From positions 558,001 to 622,000 of the forward strand of contig NZ_LR778301.1 of the NCBI RefSeq assembly GCF_902813185.1: a DNA stretch of 64,000 bases, in the 5' to 3' direction. The notes beneath the pieces were generated by a model. The model was given only the letters and a program-made list of their open reading frames with translations, ran no database searches and was not told the DNA's origin. Below are positions 1-7,669 of this stretch, in pieces (the stretch's first letter is position 1; each line of letters opens with the position of its first letter). The stretch comes from Denitratisoma oestradiolicum. GTDB lineage: Bacteria; Pseudomonadota; Gammaproteobacteria; Burkholderiales; Rhodocyclaceae. A program made the translations under genes and the position numbers.

Positions 1-570
1 TATTCCCGCCGCGATCCCGACCGCGTCATCGAAGGCATCGGCCATCCCGGGTTCGACGCCGAGGGGCGTTATATCCGCGCCGACTGGGGCAATCTGTCGG
101 TGATATCCCTTTACCTACCTTCTGGCTCCAGTTCTCCTGAGCGCCAGGAGGCCAAGTTCCGTTTCATGGACGAGTTCTTTCCGGTACTGGCGGCCCTCGC
201 GGCCGAGGGCCGGGAGATCGTCGTCTGCGGCGACTGGAACATCGCTCACCGGGAAATCGACCTGAAGAACTGGAAGAGCAACCAGAAGAACTCGGGATTC
301 CTGCCCGAGGAACGAGCCTGGCTGTCCCGGGTATTTGATGAACTGGGCTGGGTGGATGTCTATCGGCGTCTCCATCCCGATGCTACCAGCGAGGCCTACA
401 CCTGGTGGTCCAACCGGGGCCAGGCCTGGGCCAAGAACGTGGGTTGGCGCATCGACTATCAGATCGCCACCCCGGGCCTGGCGGCCAAGGCGCTGGCAGC
501 CAGCGTGTACAAGGATCAGCGATTTTCCGATCATGCGCCCCTGATAATTGACTACCAGTGTGAATATTGA
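1..570 (+). CDS. xth: Exodeoxyribonuclease III / AP endonuclease, 5'-truncated by window edge
   Basis: The reading frame is open from base 1, so the gene starts upstream; 189 residues are visible out of a usual 250-260. The family removes nucleotides 3'->5' from duplex DNA and cuts at abasic sites in base excision repair. The visible part holds the catalytic GDWN motif (D-N pair), an NVGWRIDY-type segment and the terminal SDHAP motif with the catalytic Asp-His. The stretch IAHREIDLKNWKSNQKNSGF resembles the APE1/ExoA-like branch more than E. coli XthA. A second, different family member lies at 4166-4936. Family assignment is firm; the sub-branch is my inference from motif wording. Confidence 0.93.
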   Translation, partial: YSRRDPDRVIEGIGHPGFDAEGRYIRADWGNLSVISLYLPSGSSSPERQEAKFRFMDEFFPVLAALAAEGREIVVCGDWNIAHREIDLKNWKSNQKNSGFLPEERAWLSRVFDELGWVDVYRRLHPDATSEAYTWWSNRGQAWAKNVGWRIDYQIATPGLAAKALAASVYKDQRFSDHAPLIIDYQCEY

Positions 571-640
571 TATTGCCGGGCAACCGCAAAGTCGGTAGCC
601 TCCCCCTGTCACATTTCATTTGCTTACTCAGGAGTTCGTC

Positions 641-946
641 ATGACCGATATCGTCACCAAGGAAAAACTCGTCGCTGACTTCAAGCTTGTGGTCGCCGAC
701 GCCGAGGAACTGCTGAAAGCCACGGCCGGTCAGGCCGGAGACAAGGTGGCCGAACTGCGGGGGCGGATCCAGGACAACCTGGCCCATGCCAAGGACAGCC
801 TGGCCGAGGCTCAGGAAGTCGTGGTGGCCAAGGCCAAGGCCGCCGGCCGGGCCACCGATGATTATGTCCATGACAATCCCTGGCGGGCCGTTGGCATCGC
901 CGCCGGTGTTGGCCTCTTGGTTGGTCTTCTGATCGGGCGGCGTTAA
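641..946 (+). CDS. DUF883 (ElaB/YqjD-type) C-tail-anchored membrane protein
   Basis: A 101-residue protein. I chose the ATG at 641 because an AGGAG box sits about 6 bases upstream; an upstream in-frame ATG at 620 has no such site. Residues 5-70 are Ala/Lys/Glu/Asp-rich and probably form a long amphipathic helix. They are followed by the family signature YVHDNPWRAVGIAAG and one glycine-rich transmembrane helix ending GRR. E. coli YqjD and ElaB have this layout, sit in the inner membrane and bind ribosomes in stationary phase; whether this one does is unknown. It is the first gene of a tightly packed four-gene run (641-1943), with the next start directly after its stop codon. Confidence 0.88.
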   Translation: MTDIVTKEKLVADFKLVVADAEELLKATAGQAGDKVAELRGRIQDNLAHAKDSLAEAQEVVVAKAKAAGRATDDYVHDNPWRAVGIAAGVGLLVGLLIGRR

Positions 947-1330
947 TTGTCCGCCCCATCCTCCACCGGCCTGATGGGCTCGGTTCGGCGTCTGCTGGCC
1001 CACGGTCTGGAACTGCTCCAGACTCGGGTCGAGCTGTTGGTGGTCGAGGTGGAGGAGGAGCGGAATCGTCTGCTGCACCTGCTGGCCCTGGGCCTGGCGG
1101 GCATCTGCTTTCTTGCGATCGGCCTGGCCTTCCTGGCGGCATTCCTCACCGTGTTGCTGTGGGACAGCCATCGTCTGCTGGCGCTAGGCGTCTTCAGCGG
1201 GTTGTTCCTCGCTCTGGCGGGAGGCCTGCTGTGGCTGGTGGTGAACCAGGCCGGAAGCGCCAGTCGCCCGTTTTCTGCCAGTCTGTCCGAACTGAGCCGG
1301 GACCGGGCCGCTCTGGAACCCCGTGAATGA
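947..1330 (+). CDS. YqjE/phage-holin-family (Pfam Phage_holin_3_6-like) membrane protein
   Basis: A 127-residue protein using a TTG start immediately after the DUF883 stop codon (no gap). The N-terminal third is an amphipathic, charged helix (ELLQTRVELLVVEVEEERN), followed by two predicted transmembrane helices near residues 40-65 and 75-100 and a short polar tail. This is the usual organisation of YqjE proteins, which accompany YqjD-type genes in many proteobacteria. Molecular function is not established; the holin name is only a Pfam label and lysis is not implied. Its stop overlaps the next start (ATGA at 1327-1330), so the two are probably translationally coupled. Confidence 0.85.
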   Translation: MSAPSSTGLMGSVRRLLAHGLELLQTRVELLVVEVEEERNRLLHLLALGLAGICFLAIGLAFLAAFLTVLLWDSHRLLALGVFSGLFLALAGGLLWLVVNQAGSASRPFSASLSELSRDRAALEPRE

Positions 1331-1620
1331 ATGCACGGGCCATCGAGCTGGCACTGAAAAAGCAGCGTCTGCAATTGCGCAGCGCTGCCCTGCGGGGTGA
1401 GATTGCGGCGGCGGCAGCAGGGATGAAGCCGCTGTTCGCCACGGTGGATCGCATAGGTGACGGTCTGCGCTGGCTGCGCGAACATCATCAATGGGCGGTG
1501 GCCGGCCTGGTGGCCCTGTTGGCGGCCCGTCCCCGGGCTGCCCTGCGCTGGGGGCGGCGAGGCTGGTTTGTCTGGCAGGCCCTGCGGCGCCTGCGGGGCA
1601 GCGTCCAGGATATTGTATGA
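1327..1620 (+). CDS. YqjK-like small membrane-associated protein
   Basis: A 97-residue protein starting in the ATGA overlap with the gene before it and ending in an ATGA overlap with the gene after it. It begins with an Arg/Lys/Leu-rich helix containing LKKQRLQLRSAALRGEI and has a moderately hydrophobic stretch near residues 55-68, then a very basic tail. Size, composition and position directly after YqjD- and YqjE-type genes match the YqjK family of E. coli. No function is known for YqjK. The call rests on gene order and general composition more than on a strong motif. Confidence 0.75.
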   Translation: MNARAIELALKKQRLQLRSAALRGEIAAAAAGMKPLFATVDRIGDGLRWLREHHQWAVAGLVALLAARPRAALRWGRRGWFVWQALRRLRGSVQDIV

Positions 1621-1943
1621 AACGCCTTGGCACCCGTCCTGGCCGGCGTCTGCCCCTGGGGCTGGTGGACCGGTTGCTTGCGGCCCAGCAGCGCGAGCGG
1701 CAGCAACTGCTGGTTGAGATGGGGCAGATCCGGGGCTTGATGCCCCTGCTGATGCGACGTCGCAACGGAGGGCGCTGGAGTCCGGCAGAACGGGCCGCCC
1801 TACAGGAGCAGATGCGGGCGCTGGCCCATCTTTCCCCCTACCTGGTGGTGATGGTGCTGCCCGGTTCCTTCATGGTGGTTCCCCTCCTGGCCTGGTGGCT
1901 GGACCGCCGGCGTGGTCAGCGCGGCAGCAGGCTTTACGGCTGA
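1617..1943 (+). CDS. Small membrane protein with a LETM1-like C-terminus
   Basis: A 108-residue protein starting in the ATGA overlap at 1617. The first half is basic and helical. The second half reads LAHLSPYLVVMVLPGSFMVV and then a hydrophobic segment ending WWLDRRR, a pattern like the 'PGS..llP' core of the LETM1 ribosome-binding domain. The LETM1 link is from memory of the motif and is tentative. It closes the YqjD/E/K-type operon, so a role at the inner membrane together with ribosomes is an inference from context. The last 10 bases overlap the convergent cobU gene tail to tail. Confidence 0.6.
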   Translation: MKRLGTRPGRRLPLGLVDRLLAAQQRERQQLLVEMGQIRGLMPLLMRRRNGGRWSPAERAALQEQMRALAHLSPYLVVMVLPGSFMVVPLLAWWLDRRRGQRGSRLYG

Positions 1944-2530
1944 TCCCCGGTTTTCAATTCCAGGGGAAGGCCTGCGGCGACGAGGGTCACCCGTCGGCAG
2001 GCGGCGGCGATGCGCTGATTGAGGCGTCCCTGTTCGTCGGCGAAGAGTCGGCTCACCGCGCCCAGGGGCACGATGCCCCAGCCCACCTCATTGCTGACCA
2101 GGATCACACGCCCCGGCAACACCGGTAGCAGGCGTTCGAGGGCCTCGATTTCTCCACGCAGCAGGGGGCAGTCCACTTCCACCCACTCCATTCCCGGGCC
2201 TGCCTCGACCTGGTCGGCAGCGCGGCCGCCGAAGATCAGATTGGAGAGCCACAGGGTCAGGCAGTCCACCAGCAGCAGGGTATCCGGCCGGGCATGGGCT
2301 TCCAGGGCCGCCGCCAGATACAGGGGTTCCTCCACCAGGCCCCAGGAGGCCGGCCGACGCTCCCGGTGATGGGTGATGCGCCGGGCCATTTCCCCATCCC
2401 GTGCCTCGCCGGTGGCAACATAGATCACGTTCATGTCCGCAGCCTGACGGGCGCGCTGTTCGGCCAGGGCGCTCTTGCCGCTGCGGGCGCCCCCCAGGAT
2501 CAGCTCGGCATGGCCGGGTTGCATCTTCAT
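1934..2530 (-). CDS. cobU: Adenosylcobinamide kinase / adenosylcobinamide-phosphate guanylyltransferase
   Basis: CobU phosphorylates adenosylcobinamide and then transfers GMP to it, giving AdoCbi-GDP for CobS. The 198-residue product has a P-loop GGARSGKS at residues 13-20, the RITHHRERRP segment expected to carry the guanylylated histidine, the DCLTLWLSNLI motif and VSNEVGWGIVPLG, all CobU hallmarks. ATG 2530 and ATG 2524 are both plausible; neither has a strong ribosome-binding site. It is divergent from cobS-cobC with about 130 bases between starts. I saw no cobalamin riboswitch in that gap. Confidence 0.95.
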   Translation of the reverse strand: MKMQPGHAELILGGARSGKSALAEQRARQAADMNVIYVATGEARDGEMARRITHHRERRPASWGLVEEPLYLAAALEAHARPDTLLLVDCLTLWLSNLIFGGRAADQVEAGPGMEWVEVDCPLLRGEIEALERLLPVLPGRVILVSNEVGWGIVPLGAVSRLFADEQGRLNQRIAAACRRVTLVAAGLPLELKTGDQP

Positions 2531-2664
2531 GGTTCGCTGGCTGGAAAAGGATGGGAGCGGGAGCATAGCATCGGGTCGCGGGTGTTTCGATCCCCGGCCG
2601 AATCGATGGCCACTGCTCGAATTGGCTCCATAATTCGGTTCCGTCCTCCCTGGACCGATGCCTC

Positions 2665-3432
2665 ATGCGCTTTCGAGAACCCGAGTATTTCTTTGCCGCC
2701 CTGCGTTTTTTCACCCGTCTGCCGGTGCCGGCCTGGGTGGGCCATTCCCAGGATCAACTGGATCAGGCAGCTCGCTATTTTCCCCTGGTGGGGGTGATCG
2801 TCGGCGCCATCGGCGCGGGAGTGACCGAGGCGGCGGCCCTGTTGTTGCCCGTCTCCCTGGCAGTGTTGCTGGGTATGGTCGCCACCCTGCTGGCCACCGG
2901 CGCCTTTCATGAGGATGGGCTGGCCGATGCCATCGACGGCTTCGGCGGCGGCTGGGAGAAGGCCCAGGTGCTGACCATCATGAAGGATTCTCGCATCGGC
3001 AGTTATGGCGCCATCGGTATCGGCACGGCGCTGCTGATCAAGTACACGGCCCTGACCGAAATCGACGCCGCCTTCGAGCCTCCCTTCCTGGCTCTTGCCC
3101 TGGTGGCGGGGCATGCTGTTTCCCGCCTTGCCTCCACCGCCCTGATCTTCGCCCTGGATTACGTGCGGGAGGACGAAACCGCCAAGTCCAAGCCTCTGGC
3201 CCGGCGCCTGACGGGCGGCGAACTGCTGGTGGCCGCCCTCTTCGGTCTGGCGCCGTCCCTGCTGCTGGGCTGGAGCGCCCTGCCCTCCCTGGCGCTGGTG
3301 GGCCTGGTCACTCTGGTGGCGGCCCGTTACCTGGTGTGCCGCATCGGCGGCTATACCGGCGACTGCCTGGGGGCGGTACAGCAGTTGACCGAACTGGCCT
3401 TCTACCTGGGGCTGTTGTGCGTGTTTTTCTGA
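2665..3432 (+). CDS. cobS: Adenosylcobinamide-GDP ribazoletransferase (cobalamin synthase)
   Basis: CobS joins AdoCbi-GDP to alpha-ribazole (or its phosphate), the last assembly step of the lower loop of adenosylcobalamin, in the inner membrane. The 255-residue product has the family start FFTRLPVP near residue 14, the acidic metal-binding motif [16 protein letters not shown] near residues 84-99, and several hydrophobic helices. The segment [11 protein letters not shown] is also typical. The 3' end overlaps cobC by 16 bases, so cobS and cobC are co-transcribed. With cobU opposite, this is a nucleotide-loop/salvage set; no corrin-ring genes are in the window. Confidence 0.95.
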   Translation: MRFREPEYFFAALRFFTRLPVPAWVGHSQDQLDQAARYFPLVGVIVGAIGAGVTEAAALLLPVSLAVLLGMVATLLATGAFHEDGLADAIDGFGGGWEKAQVLTIMKDSRIGSYGAIGIGTALLIKYTALTEIDAAFEPPFLALALVAGHAVSRLASTALIFALDYVREDETAKSKPLARRLTGGELLVAALFGLAPSLLLGWSALPSLALVGLVTLVAARYLVCRIGGYTGDCLGAVQQLTELAFYLGLLCVFF

Positions 3433-3932
3433 TTCGCCATCCCCGGCCGGCCGTGGCTGCCGGCATCTGTTACGGCCAGACGGACCTGGCCCTGGCCGAG
3501 GGGGTTGCCGCCTGCGCGGCGCGCCTGAAGGGGCAGCTACCGCCGGATGCGACCATCTACACCAGTCCTCTGCGACGATGCCTGGAGCTGGCCAAGGCCC
3601 TGTGTCCGACGCCACGGGCAGACCCACGCCTGGGAGAGATGCATTTCGGCGATTGGGAAATGCGGTCCTGGGACAACATCGGGCGCCAGGCCCTGGATGA
3701 CTGGGCCGCCGATCCCCTGGACCATGTGCCTCCCGGTGGAGAGTCCGTGGCGATGCTGCGGCAGCGGGTGGTGGATTTCATGGCCGAACGCCAGGCCGAA
3801 GGCCACCAGACACTCGTCCTGGTCACCCATGCCGGGGTGATGAAGGTGCTGTCGGGCCTCGCCCTGGGCTTGGCCGAGGCGGATTGGCTACGCTTGCAGT
3901 TCGATTACGGGGAGCTGGTACAGATAGGTTAG
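3417..3932 (+). CDS. cobC: Alpha-ribazole-5'-phosphate phosphatase (histidine phosphatase family)
   Basis: A predicted 171-residue phosphatase starting at GTG 3417, inside the end of cobS. This start leaves the catalytic histidine close to the N-terminus (VFLIRHPRP), as the family requires; no ATG fits. Other motifs are the [12 protein letters not shown] phosphate-binding arginine segment, MHFGDWE and the second histidine in [12 protein letters not shown]. The family removes phosphate from alpha-ribazole phosphate before or after joining by CobS. The usual RHG triplet reads RHP here, a common CobC variation. Context next to cobS supports the cobalamin role over a general phosphoglycerate mutase. 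Confidence 0.9.
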   Translation: MRVFLIRHPRPAVAAGICYGQTDLALAEGVAACAARLKGQLPPDATIYTSPLRRCLELAKALCPTPRADPRLGEMHFGDWEMRSWDNIGRQALDDWAADPLDHVPPGGESVAMLRQRVVDFMAERQAEGHQTLVLVTHAGVMKVLSGLALGLAEADWLRLQFDYGELVQIG

Positions 3933-4165
3933 CGTGAAGGCCGCGTAGCGACTCAGGAAGCCCATCTTTCCCCCGCTCGCCGGCCTGGACGGTCTGGATC
4001 ATCGCCTACCGGATACGCCGCCAGCGAATGCAAACCCGGCCCGATCACCATCCTGCGTGGTCTGCAAGCATTCGCAGCGATCCAGCAAGGCTGGCTGCTG
4101 GCGGTTCGGCGCCGATAACCATGTGTGCATACGTTAGCCCCTCGCGGGAGAGGGTAACGACAGAG

Positions 4166-4936
4166 TCAGTCCGCGCCGATCTCCGCCATCACCGGGGCAT
4201 GGTCCGAGGGGCGTTCCAGCCGGCGCGGCTCCTTGTCGATGGCACAGGCCCGGCAATCCGCCGCCAGGGCGGGGGAGAGCAAAATATGGTCGATGCGCAG
4301 GCCCAGGTTGCGGCGAAAGCCCATCATTCGGTAGTCCCACCAACTGAAGCTGCGCTCGGGCTGCTCGAAGCGCCGGAAGGCATCCGCAAGACCCAGTTGT
4401 GTCAGGCGGGTGAAGGCCTCCCGCTCCGGGGTGGAGCAGAGTATCTGCTCCTTCCAGGCCACCGGGTCATGGACATCCCGGTCCTCGGGGGCGATGTTGA
4501 AATCCCCCAGCAGGGCCAGGCGCGGGTGGCGCACCAGTTCCTGGCCCAGCCAGTGGGTCAGGGCTGCCAGCCAGCGCAGTTTGTATTCGTATTTGTCGCT
4601 GCCCACGGCCTGTCCATTGGGAAAATAGGCGCAGACCAGGCGCACGCCGGCCACGGTGGCGGCGATGACGCGCTTCTGGGGATCGTCGAATTCCGGGATG
4701 TCCCGCTGCACGTCGGTGGCCTCGTTCCGGCTCAGGATGGCCACGCCGTTGTAGGTCTTCTGGCCGTTGTGAAGGGCGCGATAGCCGGCGGCCTCCAGTT
4801 CGGCGAAGGGGAAACCTTTGTCCTCGGTCTTGGTTTCCTGGAGGCAGAGGGCATCGGGCTGATGCAGGGCCAGCCAGTCCAGCACTTGGGGCAGGCGGAC
4901 CTTGAGGGAGTTGACGTTCCAGGTGGCGATTTTCAT
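4166..4936 (-). CDS. xthA: Exodeoxyribonuclease III
   Basis: A full-length 256-residue enzyme of the endonuclease/exonuclease/phosphatase fold. It begins [21 protein letters not shown], with the metal-binding Glu in LCLQETK, the [15 protein letters not shown] loop with catalytic Asp and Asn, [11 protein letters not shown] and the closing SDHAPV. It repairs abasic sites and 3'-blocked ends and degrades one strand of duplex DNA. It differs clearly from the partial paralogue at 1-570, so the organism has two exonuclease III types 3.6 kb apart. It stands alone, head to head with the PilZ gene (47 bases between the two starts). Confidence 0.96.
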   Translation of the reverse strand: MKIATWNVNSLKVRLPQVLDWLALHQPDALCLQETKTEDKGFPFAELEAAGYRALHNGQKTYNGVAILSRNEATDVQRDIPEFDDPQKRVIAATVAGVRLVCAYFPNGQAVGSDKYEYKLRWLAALTHWLGQELVRHPRLALLGDFNIAPEDRDVHDPVAWKEQILCSTPEREAFTRLTQLGLADAFRRFEQPERSFSWWDYRMMGFRRNLGLRIDHILLSPALAADCRACAIDKEPRRLERPSDHAPVMAEIGAD

Positions 4937-4983
4937 AGTGTGCCTATAATCGATCCGTCGTCATTCGTTACACTGGAAATGCC

Positions 4984-5349
4984 ATGACCGCTGCTGACAG
5001 GCGCCATTTCTGGCGCGCCACCTTCAAGTCTCCGGCCCACCTGATCGATGCCCAGGGACCGGCCCAGGTCCTGGTGGCGGACCTTTCCCTCAAGGGCGCC
5101 CTGGTGGAGGCCGGCGCGGACTGGCATGGCAAGTCGGGTGACCACTGCCGGCTGCGCATTCCGCTGGCGGAAGGCATCGAGATCAACATGTGGGTCACGG
5201 TGGCCCATGTGTCAGGGCGCAGCATCGGCCTGCGCTGCGAGGATATCGATCTGGACAGCATCACCCACCTGCGGCGCCTGGTGGAACTGAACGCAGGGGA
5301 CGCCGGGCTGCTGGAGCGGGAACTGGGAGCGCTGGTCTGCAAGGACTGA
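4984..5349 (+). CDS. PilZ-domain protein (probable cyclic-di-GMP receptor)
   Basis: A 121-residue single-domain protein. It carries both PilZ signature elements: an RRxxxR-type motif near the N-terminus (RRHFWR, residues 6-11) and a D-x-S-x-x-G motif (DLSLKGA, near residues 31-37). Beta-strand-rich sequence follows, then an amphipathic C-terminal helix ending with a Leu/Glu-rich tail. PilZ domains with both motifs bind cyclic-di-GMP and regulate motility, polysaccharide or enzyme activity. The target cannot be told from context: it is flanked by xthA (divergent) and an intergenic repeat. Confidence 0.88.
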   Translation: MTAADRRHFWRATFKSPAHLIDAQGPAQVLVADLSLKGALVEAGADWHGKSGDHCRLRIPLAEGIEINMWVTVAHVSGRSIGLRCEDIDLDSITHLRRLVELNAGDAGLLERELGALVCKD

Positions 5350-5352
5350 CTG

Positions 5353-5540
5353 GCTTGCCCCCCTTCGCCCCCCTCCGTGACGGCACCGAGGGCTTGCGGC
5401 TGGCGCCGAGTGTGACCGCCGAGCGCAGCAAGCCAATACAGTCGCCTTCCCCGAGAGGGGGAGGACGGGAGGGGGCGGGCCTCAATTCGCTTTTCCGGCC
5501 AGGCAGCATGGCTCTCCATCGAAGCTTCCCTTGTTTGGTT
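5353..5540. repeat. Composite GC-rich intergenic repeat, copy A
   Basis: The gap between the PilZ gene and prlC is filled by repeat sequence. The part from about 5353 to 5410 matches the reverse complement of the repeats at 39838-39996 and 41705-41886. The part from about 5425 to 5540 matches 63053-63175 in reverse complement with only about seven differences over some 112 bases. A hairpin with arms rich in C and G (about 5440-5455) lies inside. No transposase is present, so this resembles a REP/MITE-like passive repeat. Confidence 0.75.
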
Positions 5541-5554
5541 CCGGCTTGGCCGGC

Positions 5555-7597
5555 TTATGGCGTCATGCCGTTGTGGCGCAGCAGGGCGTCGGGCCTGGGT
5601 TCCCTGCCGCGGAAGGCCTTGAAGGATTCCAGGGCCGGACGGGAGCCGCCCACCGCCAGGATTTCCTGCCAGAAGTGCCGGCCCGTGGCGGCATCGAGCA
5701 CACTCCCCGTGGTTTTGGCCGCTTCCTCGAAAGCCTCGAAGGCGTCGGCCGAGAGCACCTCCGCCCACTTGTAGCTGAAGTAACCGGCGCCGTAACCCCC
5801 GGCGAAGATGTGGGAAAAACTCTGGGGGAAACGGTTCCATTCGGGAGGGACCACCACCGCCACTTCCCGTCGCACCTGGGCCAGCAGGTCCATGAAGGAT
5901 GCATCCCCGCCGGGCGTGAATTCGCTGTGGAGCAGCAGGTCGAAGAGGCTGAACTCGATCTGGCGCAGCATCTGCATGCCGCTCTGGAAATTCTTCGCCG
6001 CGATCATCTTGTCGTAGAGCGCCCGGGGCAGGGGTTCGCCGCTGGCGGCATGGGCCGTCATGCCCTGGAGCACATCCCACTCCCAGCAGAAGTTCTCCAT
6101 GAACTGGCTGGGCAGTTCCACCGCGTCCCACTCCACGCCATTGATGCCGGACACCGGCAGTTCCTCCACCTGGGTCAGCAGGTGGTGCAGGCCGTGGCCG
6201 CATTCGTGGAAAAGGGTGATCACGTCGTCGTGGCTGAAGGTGGCGGCCTTGCCATTCACCGGCGCCGGGAAATTGCAGTTCAGATAGGTTACTGGCGTCT
6301 GGATGCCGGCCGCCAGCCGGCGCCGGTCGATGGCTCCGTCCATCCAGGCGCCGCCCCGCTTGGTTTCCCGTGCGTAGAGGTCCAGATAGCACTGGCCCAC
6401 CAGCTGTCCATCCCGCAGGATGCGGAAGAAGCGCACATCCGGATGCCATACCGGCGCAGTATCCGGGGCCAGGGTCACGCCAAAGAGACTCTCGATGACC
6501 CGGAACAGGCCTGCCAGCACCTTGGGTTCCGGGAAGTACTGCTTCACCTCCTCGTCGGAAAAGGCGTAGCGGGCCTGCTTGAGCTTTTCCGAGGCCCAGG
6601 CCAGGTCCCAGCTTTCCAGGGTGTCCAGGCCCAGTTGCTCCCGGGCGAACTGGCGCAGCTCGGCCATGTCCCTTTCGGCGAAGGGCCGGGCCTTCTGTGC
6701 CAGATCCCGCAGGAAGGCCGCCACCTGGGCCGGCGACTCGGCCATCTTGGGCACCAGGGAGACCTCGGCGAAGTTGGCGTAGCCCAGCAGCCGGGATTCC
6801 TCGGCCCGCAGGGCCAGGATCTGTTCGATCAGGGGGGTGTTGTTCCATTCGGCCGGGCCGAACTCGGCGGCCCGGGTGGTGTAGGCTCGGTAGATCCGCG
6901 CCCGCAGATTCCGGTCCTCGGCGTATTGCATCACCGGGATGTAGGCGGGCGCCTGGAGGCTGAACTTCCAGCCGGGCTTGCCTTCCTTCTCGGCGGCGGC
7001 CCGGGCTGCCTCCTTCACGTCCTCGGGCAGGCCGGCCAGGCCCGCTGCATCATCCACCCATTCGGCATGGGCGTTGGTAGCGTCCAGAAGGTTCTCGGAA
7101 AACTTGACGGAGAGGGCCGAGAGTTCCTCCTGGATTTCCTTGAAACGGGGTTTCTGCGCTTCATCCAGTTCGGCGCCGGAGAGGCGGAAGTCCCGCAGGT
7201 CGTTGTCTACGATGCGGCGGCGCACCGGCGCCAAAGCGTCGTACTCGGGGCTCGCGGCCAGGGCCTTCAGCTTGGCGAAGAGGGCCAGATTCTGTCCCAG
7301 GTCGGCGTAGAAGCCGGAAATCTCGGGCAGCATGCCGTTGTAGGCCTCGCGCCATGCCGGCACGTCATTGACCGAGTGCAAATGGCCGACGATGCCCCAG
7401 GCCCGGGACAGACGTTCTCCCGCATCGGTCATGGGGGCCATGAAGTCCGTCCAGGTGGCGGGGGTTTCAGACCGGGTCAGGGTTTCGATCAGGCTGCGGT
7501 TCTCGGCGATCAACTGGCGGATGGCGGGGGCCACATGCTCGGGTTGCACGGTGTCGAAGCGGGGCAGGCCAGTGAAATCGAGTAGGGGATTGGTCAT
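5555..7597 (-). CDS. prlC: Oligopeptidase A (M3 metallopeptidase)
   Basis: A 680-residue cytosolic zinc oligopeptidase that degrades short peptides, including cleaved signal peptides; E. coli PrlC/OpdA has the same length. The zinc motif HExxH is H464-E465-C466-G467-H468, with the third ligand expected in the GxxxDAVELPSQFME-type region about 25 residues later. The family usually shows HEFGH; a Cys replaces Phe at the variable position, which does not affect the ligands. I chose ATG 7597 (MTNPLLDF) over an upstream ATG at 7627 because it matches the family start. It is followed by repeat copy A. Confidence 0.95.
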   Translation of the reverse strand: MTNPLLDFTGLPRFDTVQPEHVAPAIRQLIAENRSLIETLTRSETPATWTDFMAPMTDAGERLSRAWGIVGHLHSVNDVPAWREAYNGMLPEISGFYADLGQNLALFAKLKALAASPEYDALAPVRRRIVDNDLRDFRLSGAELDEAQKPRFKEIQEELSALSVKFSENLLDATNAHAEWVDDAAGLAGLPEDVKEAARAAAEKEGKPGWKFSLQAPAYIPVMQYAEDRNLRARIYRAYTTRAAEFGPAEWNNTPLIEQILALRAEESRLLGYANFAEVSLVPKMAESPAQVAAFLRDLAQKARPFAERDMAELRQFAREQLGLDTLESWDLAWASEKLKQARYAFSDEEVKQYFPEPKVLAGLFRVIESLFGVTLAPDTAPVWHPDVRFFRILRDGQLVGQCYLDLYARETKRGGAWMDGAIDRRRLAAGIQTPVTYLNCNFPAPVNGKAATFSHDDVITLFHECGHGLHHLLTQVEELPVSGINGVEWDAVELPSQFMENFCWEWDVLQGMTAHAASGEPLPRALYDKMIAAKNFQSGMQMLRQIEFSLFDLLLHSEFTPGGDASFMDLLAQVRREVAVVVPPEWNRFPQSFSHIFAGGYGAGYFSYKWAEVLSADAFEAFEEAAKTTGSVLDAATGRHFWQEILAVGGSRPALESFKAFRGREPRPDALLRHNGMTP

Positions 7598-7669
7598 GGT
7601 GAGGTATCCGGGAAAAACATGCGCCACGGCAGGCGTGGCGCGGCAGGTGTGACGGAGAGTGGATGTGCT

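Noticed and set aside
947..1330. Prophage remnant suggested by the holin-family label
   Set aside because: The protein is a YqjE-type chromosomal gene in a yqjD-E-K-like operon; no phage genes are nearby.
3933..4165. Possible RNA gene in the cobC-xthA gap
   Set aside because: A GCGAATGC/GCATTCGC inverted pair (about 4025 and 4069) is present but no tRNA or known RNA pattern, promoter or terminator supports a gene.
5531..7585. Long plus-strand open frame (684 codons) opposite oligopeptidase A
   Set aside because: It is the mirror of a clear M3 peptidase; the His/Gln/Gly-rich translation shows no family motif and is typical of antisense frames in high-GC genes.
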